From positions 4,245,501 to 4,309,500 of the forward strand of contig NC_019684.1 in assembly GCF_000316645.1 (NCBI RefSeq): a stretch of 64,000 bases of DNA. The letters are read 5' to 3'. The position numbers were made by a program, and so were the translations under genes. Under the pieces are notes generated by a model. The model saw only the letters and a list, made by a program, of their open reading frames with translations, made no database searches and had not been told where the DNA came from. How positions within the stretch are numbered: position 1 is the first letter of the stretch; each line of letters starts with the position of its first letter. The stretch is from Nostoc sp. PCC 7524. GTDB taxonomy: Bacteria > Cyanobacteriota > Cyanobacteriia > Cyanobacteriales > Nostocaceae. Below, one piece after another: positions 34,767 through 45,550 of this stretch.

Positions 34767-35822
34767 ATGACCATCGCAGTAGGACGCGCCCCCAGTAGAG
34801 GGTGGTTTGACGTACTAGACGACTGGTTGAAGCGCGATCGCTTCGTATTCGTAGGTTGGTCAGGGATATTATTATTCCCCTGCGCCTTCCTCGCACTAGG
34901 CGGTTGGCTCACCGGCACAACCTTCGTCACCTCCTGGTACACCCACGGACTAGCCTCATCCTACCTAGAAGGCTGTAACTTCTTGACAGTAGCAGTATCT
35001 AGCCCCGCCGACAGCATGGGACACTCCCTGTTGTTGCTGTGGGGACCAGAAGCCCAAGGGGACTTCACCCGTTGGTGTCAACTAGGTGGATTATGGCCCT
35101 TCGTAGCCCTACACGGAGCCTTTGGTTTAATCGGCTTCATGTTGCGGCAATTTGAGATTGCGCGGTTAGTAGGCATCCGTCCCTACAACGCCCTAGCATT
35201 CTCAGCCCCCATCGCGGTATTCGTCAGCGTGTTCTTGATGTACCCCTTGGGACAATCCTCCTGGTTCTTCGCACCCAGCTTCGGTGTAGCAGCCATTTTC
35301 CGGTTCTTGTTATTCCTGCAAGGTTTCCACAACTGGACACTCAACCCCTTCCACATGATGGGTGTAGCGGGTGTACTCGGTGGGGCGCTATTGTGTGCGA
35401 TTCACGGTGCCACCGTAGAAAACACCCTATTTGAAGACGGCGACGGTGCTAACACCTTCCGCGCCTTCAACCCCACCCAAGCAGAAGAAACCTATTCCAT
35501 GGTGACAGCAAACCGTTTCTGGTCACAGATTTTCGGGATTGCTTTCTCCAACAAACGCTGGTTGCACTTCTTCATGTTGTTCGTACCAGTAACTGGTTTG
35601 TGGATGAGTGCTGTCGGTATTGTCGGTTTAGCACTCAACCTGCGGGCGTATGACTTCGTATCGCAAGAATTGCGTGCGGCAGAAGACCCCGAATTTGAAA
35701 CCTTCTATACCAAAAACATTTTGTTGAACGAGGGTATCCGCGCTTGGATGGCTCCTCAAGACCAACCCCACGAAAAATTTGTATTCCCCGAAGAGGTACT
35801 ACCCCGTGGTAACGCTCTCTAA
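34767..35822 (+). CDS. psbD: Photosystem II D2 protein
   Basis: The 351-residue product is D2, one of the two reaction-centre subunits that bind the photosystem II electron carriers in the thylakoid membrane. It begins [20 protein letters not shown] and keeps the conserved segments [39 protein letters not shown] with the chlorophyll-binding His region, [20 protein letters not shown] and [21 protein letters not shown]. Length is canonical. It overlaps psbC in a different frame, the usual arrangement. Codon use is strongly biased to C-ending codons compared with neighbours, fitting very high expression. Confidence 0.98.
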   Translation: MTIAVGRAPSRGWFDVLDDWLKRDRFVFVGWSGILLFPCAFLALGGWLTGTTFVTSWYTHGLASSYLEGCNFLTVAVSSPADSMGHSLLLLWGPEAQGDFTRWCQLGGLWPFVALHGAFGLIGFMLRQFEIARLVGIRPYNALAFSAPIAVFVSVFLMYPLGQSSWFFAPSFGVAAIFRFLLFLQGFHNWTLNPFHMMGVAGVLGGALLCAIHGATVENTLFEDGDGANTFRAFNPTQAEETYSMVTANRFWSQIFGIAFSNKRWLHFFMLFVPVTGLWMSAVGIVGLALNLRAYDFVSQELRAAEDPEFETFYTKNILLNEGIRAWMAPQDQPHEKFVFPEEVLPRGNAL

Positions 35823-37194
35823 TAGAACTGCCGTCATGGGCGGCGGACGCGACCAAGAATCCACCGGTTTTGCTTGGTGGTCTGGTAATGCTCGTCTCAT
35901 CAACTTATCTGGTAAACTACTGGGCGCTCATGTTGCTCACGCTGGTTTGATTGTATTCTGGGCTGGAGCGATGACCCTGTTTGAAGTCGCTCACTTCATT
36001 CCAGAAAAACCAATGTACGAGCAGGGACTAATCCTGCTGCCTCATATTGCTACCCTCGGTTGGGGTGTTGGCACCGGTGGTGAAGTGATCGACACCTTCC
36101 CTTACTTCGTAGTTGGTGTACTTCACCTGATTTCTTCCGCAGTCTTGGGCTTCGGTGGTATCTATCACGCTGTTCGTGGCCCAGAAACCTTAGAAGAATA
36201 TTCCTCTTTCTTTGGTTATGACTGGAAAGACAAGAACAAGATGACCAACATCATCGGTTTCCACCTGATCATCTTGGGCTGTGGTGCATTGCTGTTAGTC
36301 CTGAAGGCTATGTTCTTCGGTGGCGTGTACGACACCTGGGCCCCTGGTGGTGGTGATGTTCGCGTTATCACCAATCCAACCCTAAACCCTGCTGTTATCT
36401 TCGGTTATCTGATCAAAGCTCCTTTTGGTGGCGAAGGCTGGATTGTCAGCGTAGATAACATGGAAGATGTCATCGGCGGTCACATCTGGATTGCCTTAAT
36501 TTGTATCTCTGGTGGTATTTGGCACATCTTCACTAAGCCTTTTGGTTGGGCGCGTCGTGCGTTCATCTGGTCTGGTGAGGCTTACCTTTCCTACAGCTTA
36601 GGCGCTTTGTCCTTAATGGGCTTTATCGCTTCTTGTATGGTTTGGTACAACAACACCGTTTACCCCAGCGAATTCTTCGGCCCCACTGGCCCTGAAGCTT
36701 CTCAAGCCCAAGCTTTAACCTTCTTGATTCGTGACCAACGCTTAGGTGCTAACGTTGGTTCTGCTCAAGGCCCCACAGGTCTAGGTAAATACTTGATGCG
36801 CTCTCCTACCGGTGAAATCATCTTCGGTGGTGAAACCATGCGCTTCTGGGATTTCCGTGGTCCTTGGTTAGAGCCTCTGCGTGGCCCCAACGGTCTTGAC
36901 CTAGAAAAAATCAAAAATGACATTCAGCCTTGGCAAGCTCGTCGCGCTGCTGAATATATGACTCATGCTCCTCTGGGTTCTTTGAACTCTGTAGGTGGCG
37001 TGGCTACTGAAATTAACTCCTTCAACTATGTGTCTCCTCGTGCATGGTTGGCAACTTCTCACTTCGTATTAGGTTTCTTCTTCCTCATTGGACACTTGTG
37101 GCACGCTGGACGCGCTCGTGCAGCTGCTGGTGGTTTTGAGAAAGGTATTGACCGTGAGAATGAACCAGCAATGTCCATGCCTGACCTTGACTAG
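35806..37194 (+). CDS. psbC: Photosystem II CP43 chlorophyll protein
   Basis: CP43 is the inner antenna subunit of photosystem II and helps bind the Mn4CaO5 cluster. Conserved segments include [41 protein letters not shown] and the large lumen loop with [20 protein letters not shown], where the Glu and Arg that contact the cluster lie. I start at GTG 35806, which overlaps the psbD 3' end by 17 bp and follows GAGG; this matches the known GTG start of psbC in cyanobacteria and chloroplasts. The frame opens further to 35779, and an ATG lies at 35836. A strong terminator follows. Confidence 0.96.
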   Translation: MVTLSNRTAVMGGGRDQESTGFAWWSGNARLINLSGKLLGAHVAHAGLIVFWAGAMTLFEVAHFIPEKPMYEQGLILLPHIATLGWGVGTGGEVIDTFPYFVVGVLHLISSAVLGFGGIYHAVRGPETLEEYSSFFGYDWKDKNKMTNIIGFHLIILGCGALLLVLKAMFFGGVYDTWAPGGGDVRVITNPTLNPAVIFGYLIKAPFGGEGWIVSVDNMEDVIGGHIWIALICISGGIWHIFTKPFGWARRAFIWSGEAYLSYSLGALSLMGFIASCMVWYNNTVYPSEFFGPTGPEASQAQALTFLIRDQRLGANVGSAQGPTGLGKYLMRSPTGEIIFGGETMRFWDFRGPWLEPLRGPNGLDLEKIKNDIQPWQARRAAEYMTHAPLGSLNSVGGVATEINSFNYVSPRAWLATSHFVLGFFFLIGHLWHAGRARAAAGGFEKGIDRENEPAMSMPDLD

Positions 37195-37235
37195 GTTCTA
37201 AAGTTTATTTCATCACTGACAATCGAACGCTTTTG

Positions 37236-37269
37236 AGGCTCTTGTGTAACAACAAGAGCCTTTTTTTTT
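37236..37269 (+). terminator. Terminator of the psbDC operon
   Basis: A perfect 10-bp stem (AGGCTCTTGT at 37236-37245 with ACAAGAGCCT at 37252-37261) is followed by nine T (37261-37269). Confidence 0.92.
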
Positions 37270-37490
37270 GAGGTAATAGGAAGTAGGGAATGGGGAATTT
37301 GCACAGAGGAAGCTTTTGATGTCGATGAGCGTTATGCGCGTCTAGTTGTGACACAATCAGATATATATGAAAAAATTTAGAAGCTTTGATTGATGAAATA
37401 ATTCACAGGCATCTGAATTAAGTTTTGTTAAGAGCTTGGTGTGATCAAGGCTAATCGAAAACTTCGATTCAATAAAGGGGGATAAGTAAT

Positions 37491-37676
37491 ATGAGAGAAT
37501 CTGATTTTACTGATGCTTTGCGCTGGACATCTGAAGCTAAAGTAAAGTTAAAAAATATACCCTTTTTTGTCCGCGCTCAAGCTAAAGCTAGAATTGAGCA
37601 ATTGGCGCGTCAAGCAGAACAAGATATTGTTACAGCAGATTTAGTTGAACAAGCTAGGCTGGAGTTTGGCCAGTAA
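37491..37676 (+). CDS. Small stand-alone PCP_red-domain protein
   Basis: The 61-residue product ([34 protein letters not shown]...) matches the short C-terminal module of the light-independent protochlorophyllide reductase B subunit (PCP_red): a Trp-Thr, the motif NIPFFVR and a final helix with VTADLVEQA. As a free protein it cannot reduce protochlorophyllide itself; it may bind a partner or pigment. ATG 37491 follows a purine-rich GGGGGAT stretch. It lies 297 bp after psbC, beyond a terminator, so it has its own promoter. Confidence 0.78.
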   Translation: MRESDFTDALRWTSEAKVKLKNIPFFVRAQAKARIEQLARQAEQDIVTADLVEQARLEFGQ

Positions 37677-37711
37677 AATTTGGGCTAGGTTTAACCTAAT
37701 TGATTAAAATG

Positions 37712-37751
37712 GCGATCGCTAACATTCTCTCAGATAGTGGTAGGCGATCGC
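37712..37751. terminator. Paired HIP1 octamers as hairpin between converging genes
   Basis: Two GCGATCGC palindromes (37712-37719 and 37744-37751) can pair with each other across a 24-nt loop. They lie between the rightward PCP_red gene and the leftward SWIM gene. No strong T-run follows, so termination is possible only. Confidence 0.4.
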
Positions 37752-37767
37752 TTAATGATTGGCTAAA

Positions 37768-38604
37768 TCAACCGCCTCCCACATTCATTGCTGCTAACAT
37801 AGCCTTCTGACTAACTTCTTTGTACAGCGTCTGCAAATAGTTCGTGACTACATCACCAGAAGTGACATTTTTCACCTCATCTTCCGTTTTACTAAGCGGA
37901 ATTGGCCCCAATACATCTAAAACTGTTTCACTCATAGATGGCGTAATTACTACCAAGGAAGACTCTAGCGGCTCATGATATTGCCAGAAAGAATCCAGAT
38001 TGACACTATATTGGGGATGGGAAATCGGCTTTTGTTCTTCGGGCTTGACAGTGGTATTAACTTCTAGTTTCTCACCACGTAGCTGACGTAAATCAGTGAT
38101 AATCTGTTCTTTAGTACATCCCCGTAATTGAAATAATACAAATGGGTCTTCACTGAAGCGATCGCCTAATTGATAGTAAACTGCACCAATATGTTTACAA
38201 GGGTTGGCTTTATCAGGACAAGAACATTTACTGTGAACATCACCTAGGGTAAATGGAAACAAAGACAGCCCATTTGATGTGAATACTTCTTCAATATTTT
38301 GGGGCATTTCTCCTGCTAATAATTTAGCCGGAAAAACAGCTTTTTTTGACATAGTTTCAATTACATATCCCCATTCTTCATCAGTAAATGAATCAAGGTA
38401 AAGTGAAACTGTGTAAGGCTCTACTTCACTACCTTGGACTTTGGCTAATACTTTCGCGCCTTTGAATTCAATGCTGAGAACATTTCCTTGACGCGAATAA
38501 TTTCTAGCACGTTCTAAGCGTTTTTTAAAGCGGTAGGAATCGAGTAATTCTAGCCATCTTTGTGACCACCATTCACGGCTTGCTTGTAATGTTGTGTTTG
38601 TCAT
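37768..38604 (-). CDS. SWIM zinc-finger protein
   Basis: The 278-residue protein has a SWIM zinc finger near residue 130 (KCSCPDKANPCKHIGAVYY, pattern C-x-C-x(n)-C-x-H), preceded by a beta-hairpin region (YTVSLYLDSFTDEEW). SWIM domains bind DNA or proteins. It begins 81 bp downstream of an SNF2-family helicase gene on the same strand; SWIM proteins and SNF2 helicases are often encoded together in bacteria, so the two probably form one complex. The remainder has low complexity to identify. The C-terminus ends MNVGGG. Confidence 0.88.
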   Translation of the reverse strand: MTNTTLQASREWWSQRWLELLDSYRFKKRLERARNYSRQGNVLSIEFKGAKVLAKVQGSEVEPYTVSLYLDSFTDEEWGYVIETMSKKAVFPAKLLAGEMPQNIEEVFTSNGLSLFPFTLGDVHSKCSCPDKANPCKHIGAVYYQLGDRFSEDPFVLFQLRGCTKEQIITDLRQLRGEKLEVNTTVKPEEQKPISHPQYSVNLDSFWQYHEPLESSLVVITPSMSETVLDVLGPIPLSKTEDEVKNVTSGDVVTNYLQTLYKEVSQKAMLAAMNVGGG

Positions 38605-38685
38605 AATTAGGGACTGGGGATTGGGTGAATAACTTATGATTATTGTTTGTTTACCTAGTCTATTTTCACACCCTGTATTCTGTTT

Positions 38686-41600
38686 TTATTCTGAATCTTC
38701 TTCGATGACGGCGCTACGATCTAATATTAGTAAGTTACGAAGTTGGTCTGTATCTAGTTCTGTTAACCATTCTTCCCCTGCATCAACTACTTGTTCTGCT
38801 AGTTGTTTTTTGCTTTCAATCATGTCATGAATTTTTTCTTCTAATGTGCCGGTGCAAACGAATTTATGTACTTGCACATTACGGGTTTGACCAATGCGAA
38901 ATACCCGGTCTGTGGCTTGATTTTCTACGGCTGGATTCCACCATCTATCAAAGTGGAATACATGATTAGCTCTGGTTAAATTTAAGCCGACACCACCAGC
39001 TTTGAGTGACAAAATCATGATAGGTGGCCCTTGGGGGTCGTGTTGGAAACGGTCAATAATTTCCTCTCTTTGCTTTTTGGTGGTACTACCATATAAAAAC
39101 AATATTTCGCGTCCGAGTTGCTTTTCTAAGTGAGGTTTGAGCAGTTTACCCCATTCAGCAAATTGGGTGAAGATTAAAGCCCGTCCTGCTTTAGCAGTGC
39201 CGTAGGCATCGCCTTCTGCTAAAACTATTTCTAACATCTCTTCTAACCGTTGTAATTTAGCTGAATGATGTTGTGCTAAATTTGCTGCTTTCAAATACTG
39301 GGCTGGGTGATTACAAATCTGTTTCAGCTTCACTAATAAAGCTAAAATCATTCCTCGGCGTTGCAATCCTGTCGATGAATCGATTTCTGCTAAAGATGCT
39401 TCTACTACTTGTTGATAAAGAGTAGCTTGTTCCGTAGTCAAGCCACAAAATACCGTCATTTCTTGCTTTTCTGGCAAGTCTTGAATAATATTTCTGTCAG
39501 TTTTGAGGCGACGTAAAATAAAAGGTTGCACTAAAGAACGTAATTGATTTAAGGAAGCTGCATCACCATACTTTTCAATTGGCATAGCAAAACGCCGTTG
39601 AAAGAATTGCCGATTGCCTAAATAACCGGGATTGAGAAAATCTATAATAGACCACAATTCTTGTAGTCTATTTTCTACTGGTGTACCCGTTAAAGCAATG
39701 CGAAATGTGGATTCTAATTGCCTGACTGCTTGTGATTGCTTGGCTTCGGAATTTTTCACATTTTGGGCTTCATCAAGCACAATTATTTGCCAATCAATCC
39801 CCTGTAAAGATTTCAAATCACGATGAATTAATGAGTAACTGGTGATGACTAAATCATGCTTTTTGACTGCTTCTTGAAAGGCCTTACCTTTAGGTCTTTT
39901 ATCACCGTGATACTGCATAGCTTTTAGCGTGGGAGCAAATTTTTTAACTTCTCGTTCCCAGTTACCTAAAACAGAAGTTGGGCAAACAAGTAAAGTTGGT
40001 TTTTCTATTGCTTCCTGTTCCTTCAGGTGTAGCAAAAAGGCAATGAACTGAATCGTTTTGCCCAGTCCCATATCGTCCGCGAGACACGCACCTAAACCCC
40101 AACGTTCTAAAAAAGCTAACCAAGCCGCACCCCTTTCTTGATAAGGGCGTAACTTTCCTTGGAAACTGGCTGGTGTAGGTAAAGGTGCAATAGCCTGATT
40201 ATTAGTTAAAGCCCCAATTAATTCTTGTAAAGCTCCAGAGGCTTCAAAGCTGACTACTGGTAATTTTTCAATCACCTGAGTATCCCCGGTACTCAGACGC
40301 AAAGCATCTTCTAAAGACAGGGACATTTGTTCTTTGCGAGAGGCGAAAAAGTTTTGGGCTGTCTTAATATCTTGGGGACGCAATTCTACCCACTCACCGT
40401 TAATTTCTACCAATGGGCTATTTAAAGCCACTAAGCGATCAAATTCAGCTTTAGAAATTGTCTGCCCACCAATAGCTAATTGCCATTGAAAATTCAGTAA
40501 ACTTTGCAAACCCAAACGCCCCTGCTTTTTCTTAGAGGTTTCAGCAGAAATTTTTAAACCCAAGCGGTTTGCCCAACCTTCCCGGTTTGCCAAACTCGGA
40601 GGTAAAATTACCCCCAACCCACTATCTTCTAAACGCCAAGCTACAGACTTGATAAATTCATAGGCTTGGATAGGGGTGAGGCGACAAAATTGGGGAGATT
40701 CAGTTTCTAAACTGGGTGCAATCGCAGGATACAATCGAGAAGCTAAACCCAAACCCCGCAAGAAAGTTTCTTGGGGTTGTTCAACGATGCGATGTTGATA
40801 AACTAATTGCTCAACTGGATTTTGCCAAATTGTCGCCCCATCTACTAAAAATTCTGGATTATCAGCTGCTTGCAAAAAATAAGCCAGTATCCAATCAGTT
40901 TCTCCAGAATCAGGCTGTGGCGATCGCAACTGAAAACAAGTACGAAATTGATTTTTGCTAGCTAACTGATATTGTAGCGGCATTGTCCAAGCTTTCAGCG
41001 CCGCTTCTAATCGCTCTACACCAATCACATCGGCATTTACTGCACCGGATGTACCAGTCAACCCTTGTAACCACTGACGCACAGCCAATGGTAAAGAAGC
41101 CATTACCCTAGGTTCTAACAAAGTTTGATTACTTAACATCTCCCGCACTTGGGTATCTATCACACTGTTGAGGAACGATAAAATTAATTCTTGCGGGTTA
41201 ATCGGAAAATCCACATAATTCGGTGAGTAGCTAAATTTTCCCCCAGTTTCTAGTCCCCGATATGTCCGACAAACCAATGGCATTTTCGCCGCAAATTTTT
41301 CTAAGCGAGTTCCATCTATAGCACTGTCTAACAACACTTGCCATTTAGTATCAAAAGTACCATGATCTTGGCGTTGGATAATTGGTAAAAACTTAGATCT
41401 AGAAATTAAATCTAAACTCCAACGAGCAATTTGTGACCAAAAGCCTAAATCTCCACCTAAAAAACTATTTTCCCCATTCACAATGTTTAAGGGGAGAGAA
41501 GTTAGAAATTTAATAGTGTCTAGGGGATTGAGGCAAAAACCTTCAATTCGCCAAGGCTGCAAATATTCTTGAGCTTCTGTTTCAGAACCTAATGCCGCAG

Positions 41601-41946
41601 AATGTACAGGGGCAATTAATATTTCACCTGCTTTTTTCCCTCCTAATATGTAAGTTGGTAAAGTAACTATTTGGGAATTAATTGACCACTCCAATTCTTT
41701 AGCATTACCTGCTTTAGTTGCTTTAGGTGATGACTTTTTCGCTGGCTGAGGTAGAAAATTAGCAATTACCTGATTCTCTGTACACAAACACTCACTTAAC
41801 TCAGACTGATTCATAGAGAATGGATTGAGGGGAATTTCGTTATATTCCCAATTTATTTGTGATGGTCGCCAAGTCTCACCCCAAATAAATAAATTACTAC
41901 CCTGTTCTTTGACTAACCAACTACCATGTAAAATTGCCATTTTCAA
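38686..41946 (-). CDS. SNF2/Rad54-family DNA helicase-like ATPase
   Basis: The 1086-residue protein has a long N-terminal half of the kind found in bacterial SNF2 proteins (start MKMAILHGSWL; EYNEIPLNPF), followed by the two-lobed SNF2 ATPase: motif I DDMGLGKTIQ near residue 620, motif II DEAQN near 730, LTGTPVENRLQELWSIIDFL, QRRFAMPIEK, and C-terminal motifs V/VI (LSLKAGGVGLNLTRANHV, DRWWNPAVENQATDRVFRIG). It translocates on double-stranded DNA and may remodel protein-DNA complexes. The adjacent SWIM protein is a likely partner. Its start ATG and codon use look normal. Confidence 0.94.
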   Translation of the reverse strand: MKMAILHGSWLVKEQGSNLFIWGETWRPSQINWEYNEIPLNPFSMNQSELSECLCTENQVIANFLPQPAKKSSPKATKAGNAKELEWSINSQIVTLPTYILGGKKAGEILIAPVHSAALGSETEAQEYLQPWRIEGFCLNPLDTIKFLTSLPLNIVNGENSFLGGDLGFWSQIARWSLDLISRSKFLPIIQRQDHGTFDTKWQVLLDSAIDGTRLEKFAAKMPLVCRTYRGLETGGKFSYSPNYVDFPINPQELILSFLNSVIDTQVREMLSNQTLLEPRVMASLPLAVRQWLQGLTGTSGAVNADVIGVERLEAALKAWTMPLQYQLASKNQFRTCFQLRSPQPDSGETDWILAYFLQAADNPEFLVDGATIWQNPVEQLVYQHRIVEQPQETFLRGLGLASRLYPAIAPSLETESPQFCRLTPIQAYEFIKSVAWRLEDSGLGVILPPSLANREGWANRLGLKISAETSKKKQGRLGLQSLLNFQWQLAIGGQTISKAEFDRLVALNSPLVEINGEWVELRPQDIKTAQNFFASRKEQMSLSLEDALRLSTGDTQVIEKLPVVSFEASGALQELIGALTNNQAIAPLPTPASFQGKLRPYQERGAAWLAFLERWGLGACLADDMGLGKTIQFIAFLLHLKEQEAIEKPTLLVCPTSVLGNWEREVKKFAPTLKAMQYHGDKRPKGKAFQEAVKKHDLVITSYSLIHRDLKSLQGIDWQIIVLDEAQNVKNSEAKQSQAVRQLESTFRIALTGTPVENRLQELWSIIDFLNPGYLGNRQFFQRRFAMPIEKYGDAASLNQLRSLVQPFILRRLKTDRNIIQDLPEKQEMTVFCGLTTEQATLYQQVVEASLAEIDSSTGLQRRGMILALLVKLKQICNHPAQYLKAANLAQHHSAKLQRLEEMLEIVLAEGDAYGTAKAGRALIFTQFAEWGKLLKPHLEKQLGREILFLYGSTTKKQREEIIDRFQHDPQGPPIMILSLKAGGVGLNLTRANHVFHFDRWWNPAVENQATDRVFRIGQTRNVQVHKFVCTGTLEEKIHDMIESKKQLAEQVVDAGEEWLTELDTDQLRNLLILDRSAVIEEDSE

Positions 41947-42063
41947 ACTACTCAGACTTTAATGAAATTATTAATCTTGCTTACAAGAGCTTAATGTTTA
42001 GATTGAAATAATTATGCACTAGAATCAATATATGCAATTAAAAAATATTCAATACTATTAATA

Positions 42064-42609
42064 ATGAATTTTCCTGTGTATAAAATTCTTAAAAAGGGAA
42101 TAACAGTAGAACTAGATTATATAAAACCTCAAGAATATGAAAATGTCAGAACACTACTCAACTTGATAATTGATGAAGGTAAAACCTATCCGCAACAGCA
42201 TCCATTATCACAAGCAGAATTTGCAGCTTACTGGTTGAGTCATGATACCTTTGTAGTCAGGTTATCGGGTCAGGATACCATACACAAACCCCCAGAAGTA
42301 TTGGGATCATTTTATGTGAAACCAAACTTTCCAGGGCGGTGCAGCCATATTTGCAATGCTGGTTTCATTGTACAACCAGGGTGGCGAGGTCAGGGCATAG
42401 GTCGCTTGATGGGAGAATCAATGCTAGAGATAGCAGCTAACCTAGGCTACGCAGCCGTGATGTTTAATTTGGTATTTGAAACTAATATACCCTCAATTAC
42501 CCTGTGGCAGTCTTTAGGTTTTGATATCATGGGAAGCATTCCACAGGCGGCAAAACTAGCTGATGGGCAGATGGTGAATGCGCTGATGATGTATCGCGCT
42601 TTGCGTTGA
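42064..42609 (+). CDS. GNAT-family N-acetyltransferase
   Basis: The 181-residue protein has the GNAT fold: an N-terminal strand-helix (VELDYIKPQEYENVRTLL), then the acetyl-CoA loop motif VQPGWRGQGIGRLMGESML near residue 120 (pattern Q/R-x-x-G-x-G/A) and VFETNIPSITLWQSLGF in the last strands. It transfers an acetyl group to an amine; the substrate is unknown. It is separate from pnp, which starts 101 bp downstream with its own leader. Confidence 0.9.
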   Translation: MNFPVYKILKKGITVELDYIKPQEYENVRTLLNLIIDEGKTYPQQHPLSQAEFAAYWLSHDTFVVRLSGQDTIHKPPEVLGSFYVKPNFPGRCSHICNAGFIVQPGWRGQGIGRLMGESMLEIAANLGYAAVMFNLVFETNIPSITLWQSLGFDIMGSIPQAAKLADGQMVNALMMYRALR

Positions 42610-42710
42610 GCAACTTGTTGCTCTTTGTATGTAACAGAAGTCAGCCATAAGGCATAAATGTTAGGATTGCCACAGAGAGAGAATAAAGAAAGAGAAGGAA
42701 AAAAAGCTGA

Positions 42711-44867
42711 ATGGCAGAAGTTGATAAGTCAATATCCTTCGATGGTAGGGATATTCGACTGAAGGTAGGCTTACTAGCACCCCAAGCTGGTGGGTCTGTG
42801 TTGATAGAATCAGGGGATACAGCTGTTTTGGTGACAGCTACGCGATCAGCAGCCAGAGAGGGCATTGATTTTCTTCCCCTAACAGTAGACTACGAAGAAA
42901 GACTATACGCGGCAGGGAGAATACCTGGCGGGATCATGCGCCGGGAAGGCCGTCCCCCAGAAAAAGCAATTCTCACCAGTCGTTTGATTGACCGTCCCTT
43001 GCGTCCTTTGTTCCCTTCATGGTTGCGGGATGACTTGCAAGTTGTGGCATTTACCCTGTCGATGGACGAGTTAGTACCACCGGACGTGTTAGCGGTGACA
43101 GGTGCTTCGATCGCTACTCTAATTGCTAAAATTCCCTTTAACGGGCCGATGGCAGCAGTCAGGGTAGGCTTAGTTGGGGATGATTTCATCATCAATCCCA
43201 CCTATGCAGAAATTGAAGCTGGAGACTTGGATTTGATAGTAGCCGGTTCCCCACATGGCGTGATCATGGTGGAAGCAGGGGCTAACCAATTGCCAGAGCG
43301 AGATATTATTGAAGCGATTGATTTTGGCTATGAAGCTGTACGCGATTTAATCAAAGCCCAGCAAGATTTAGTAGCAGAACTTGGTCTAGAAATTGTGCAG
43401 GAAGCACCACCAGCAGTAGACCAAACTCTGGCAAATTATATCCGCGATCGCGCCAGCGATGAAATTAAGAAAATCTTGGCTCAATTTGATTTAGGCAAAA
43501 CCGAACGCGATACCGCCTTGGATGCCGTAAAAGAAAATATTGCCACAGCGATCGCCGATCTGCCAGAAGATGACCCCATTCGGGCTGCTGCTAGTGCCGA
43601 TAATAAAGCCTTGGGCAACACTTTTAAAGACATTACTAAGCACTTTATGCGCCGTCAAATCGTTGAAGATAACGTGCGCGTGGATGGCCGCAAACTTGAT
43701 GAAGTCCGTCCCGTATCTTGTCAAGTCAGTGTCTTACCCAAGCGCGTCCACGGTAGCGGTTTATTTAACCGGGGACTAACCCAGGTATTATCTGCTTGTA
43801 CCCTCGGTACTCCCGGAGATGCCCAAAATCTCAACGATGACCTGCAAACAGACCAATCCAAACGCTACCTACATCATTACAATTTCCCTCCCTTCTCAGT
43901 GGGAGAAACCAAGCCACTCCGCGCCCCAGGTAGACGGGAAATCGGTCATGGTGCATTGGCAGAACGAGCCATCCTACCAGTGCTACCACCGAAGGAGCAA
44001 TTCCCCTACGTGATTCGCGTAGTCTCGGAGGTATTATCATCCAACGGTTCCACCTCGATGGGTTCTGTGTGTGGTTCTACCCTAGCTTTAATGGATGCTG
44101 GTGTACCAATTATCAAACCCGTCAGTGGTGCTGCTATGGGTTTGATTAAAGAAGGGGATGAAGTGCGAGTCCTCACAGACATTCAAGGCATTGAAGACTT
44201 CTTAGGTGACATGGACTTTAAAGTCGCCGGGACAGATACGGGGATCACTGCCTTACAAATGGATATGAAAATCTCTGGTTTGTCTTTGGATGTGATTGCC
44301 CAAGCCATCCACCAAGCTAAATCAGCAAGATTGCACATTTTAGACAAAATGTTGCAAACTATTGACACACCACGCACGGAAACCTCACCTTATGCTCCAC
44401 GCCTGCTGACTATCAAGATTGATCCAGAAATGATTGGTCTAGTCATCGGCCCTGGTGGTAAGACAATTAAGGGCATTACCGAAGAAACCGGAGCCAAAAT
44501 TGATATCGAAGATGATGGCACCGTCACAATTTCTGCGGTCGATGAAAATAAGGCTAAAAGGGCGCGTAATATTATCCAAGGCATGACCCGCAAGCTCAAT
44601 GAAGGTGATGTCTATGCTGGACGCGTGACTCGGATTATCCCCATTGGTGCTTTTGTCGAATTTCTCCCTGGCAAGGAAGGAATGATTCACATTTCCCAAC
44701 TCGCTGACTACCGTGTTGGCAAGGTGGAGGATGAAGTAGCCGTGGGTGATGAAGTCATTGTCAAAGTGCGCGAAATTGACAATAAGGGACGAATTAATCT
44801 TACACGTTTGGGTATTCACCCAGATCAGGCAGCTGCGGCGCGGGAAGCTGCGGCAGTAAATCGTTAA
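42711..44867 (+). CDS. pnp: Polynucleotide phosphorylase
   Basis: The 718-residue enzyme degrades RNA from the 3' end with phosphate, and can also add tails. It has two RNase PH domains (first from residue 10, [20 protein letters not shown]; second from about 325, [20 protein letters not shown], with the phosphate-site [13 protein letters not shown]), then a KH domain ([20 protein letters not shown]) and an S1 domain ([20 protein letters not shown]). Length and order are typical. The leader is purine-rich with AAGGA at the ribosome site. Tandem terminators follow. Confidence 0.98.
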   Translation: MAEVDKSISFDGRDIRLKVGLLAPQAGGSVLIESGDTAVLVTATRSAAREGIDFLPLTVDYEERLYAAGRIPGGIMRREGRPPEKAILTSRLIDRPLRPLFPSWLRDDLQVVAFTLSMDELVPPDVLAVTGASIATLIAKIPFNGPMAAVRVGLVGDDFIINPTYAEIEAGDLDLIVAGSPHGVIMVEAGANQLPERDIIEAIDFGYEAVRDLIKAQQDLVAELGLEIVQEAPPAVDQTLANYIRDRASDEIKKILAQFDLGKTERDTALDAVKENIATAIADLPEDDPIRAAASADNKALGNTFKDITKHFMRRQIVEDNVRVDGRKLDEVRPVSCQVSVLPKRVHGSGLFNRGLTQVLSACTLGTPGDAQNLNDDLQTDQSKRYLHHYNFPPFSVGETKPLRAPGRREIGHGALAERAILPVLPPKEQFPYVIRVVSEVLSSNGSTSMGSVCGSTLALMDAGVPIIKPVSGAAMGLIKEGDEVRVLTDIQGIEDFLGDMDFKVAGTDTGITALQMDMKISGLSLDVIAQAIHQAKSARLHILDKMLQTIDTPRTETSPYAPRLLTIKIDPEMIGLVIGPGGKTIKGITEETGAKIDIEDDGTVTISAVDENKAKRARNIIQGMTRKLNEGDVYAGRVTRIIPIGAFVEFLPGKEGMIHISQLADYRVGKVEDEVAVGDEVIVKVREIDNKGRINLTRLGIHPDQAAAAREAAAVNR

Positions 44868-44875
44868 TACGATTT

Positions 44876-44937
44876 GGATTTTAGATTTTATCTAAAATCC
44901 GCGATGCCTTTTAGGTAGGCATCGCCGTCAAATTTTT
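44876..44937 (+). terminator. Tandem hairpins after pnp
   Basis: First stem: GGATTTTAGA (44876-44885) with TCTAAAATCC (44891-44900). Second stem: GCGATGCC (44901-44908) with GGCATCGC (44918-44925), followed by a T-rich tract. Together they form a convincing intrinsic terminator. Confidence 0.85.
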
Positions 44938-45116
44938 ATTAATTTTGAATAGAAGACGCTCAAGGACTGGAGTTGTAGCTACCTAGAGTTAACCACACTC
45001 AAAGTAGCTAAGACGAAAGTTGCAACTTTGCTGATTTGTCGATCGCGGTGAAGTTTGGTAAATAAAAGAAAGAGCCTACATAGTTAGGACTGGTTCCATA
45101 CTTAACACCAAGCATT

Positions 45117-45380
45117 GTGAGTGCTAAACGTTTGCCAGAAACTACCGCCCATGTCAAAATTACCCGCCAATCCTGGCAGCAAGGCTTCCTAGAAGGCGAA
45201 GTCAGTGCAGGGGATTTTGAGTGGCATTTTCAATGGAACTTTCGCTTAGGAGAACTTTCCGTTAAGCCATCTCAAGGAAGGGCGCTAATTAAAGAACCCC
45301 TTGGTCGCTTCTTGGAACAGCAAGATTACCAGCTAGAACCAGGCGGTGACTACGCTTTTACAATTCGAGCGCAGTTATGA
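45117..45380 (+). CDS. DUF3146-family small cyanobacterial protein
   Basis: The 87-residue product (start GTG 45117) has LPETTAHVKITRQSWQQGFL, GDFEWHFQWNFRLGEL and ALIKEPLGRFLEQ, which matches my memory of the cyanobacterial DUF3146 family. It is cytosolic and has no known function. It lies downstream of pnp, separated by terminators and about 180 bp, so it is a separate unit. Confidence 0.72.
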   Translation: MSAKRLPETTAHVKITRQSWQQGFLEGEVSAGDFEWHFQWNFRLGELSVKPSQGRALIKEPLGRFLEQQDYQLEPGGDYAFTIRAQL

Positions 45381-45550
45381 TTTTGATAGGAAATACGGTC
45401 TTTGACCCTGATTAGAAAGAAAACACCAGAAAATAAGTTATCCAGAATTGACAGTTTAGTAGAGTACGTCAGTGTCAGAAAACCTAACTACACCAAGAGA
45501 TTATTCATACTGACGCACCCTACATTTGGAAGTTTTTTTCTGGAAGTCCC

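Noticed and set aside
37300..37376. Possible gene remnant reading FDVDERYARLVVTQSD
   Set aside because: Short, without start or partner, and I cannot tie it to a family; chance cannot be excluded.
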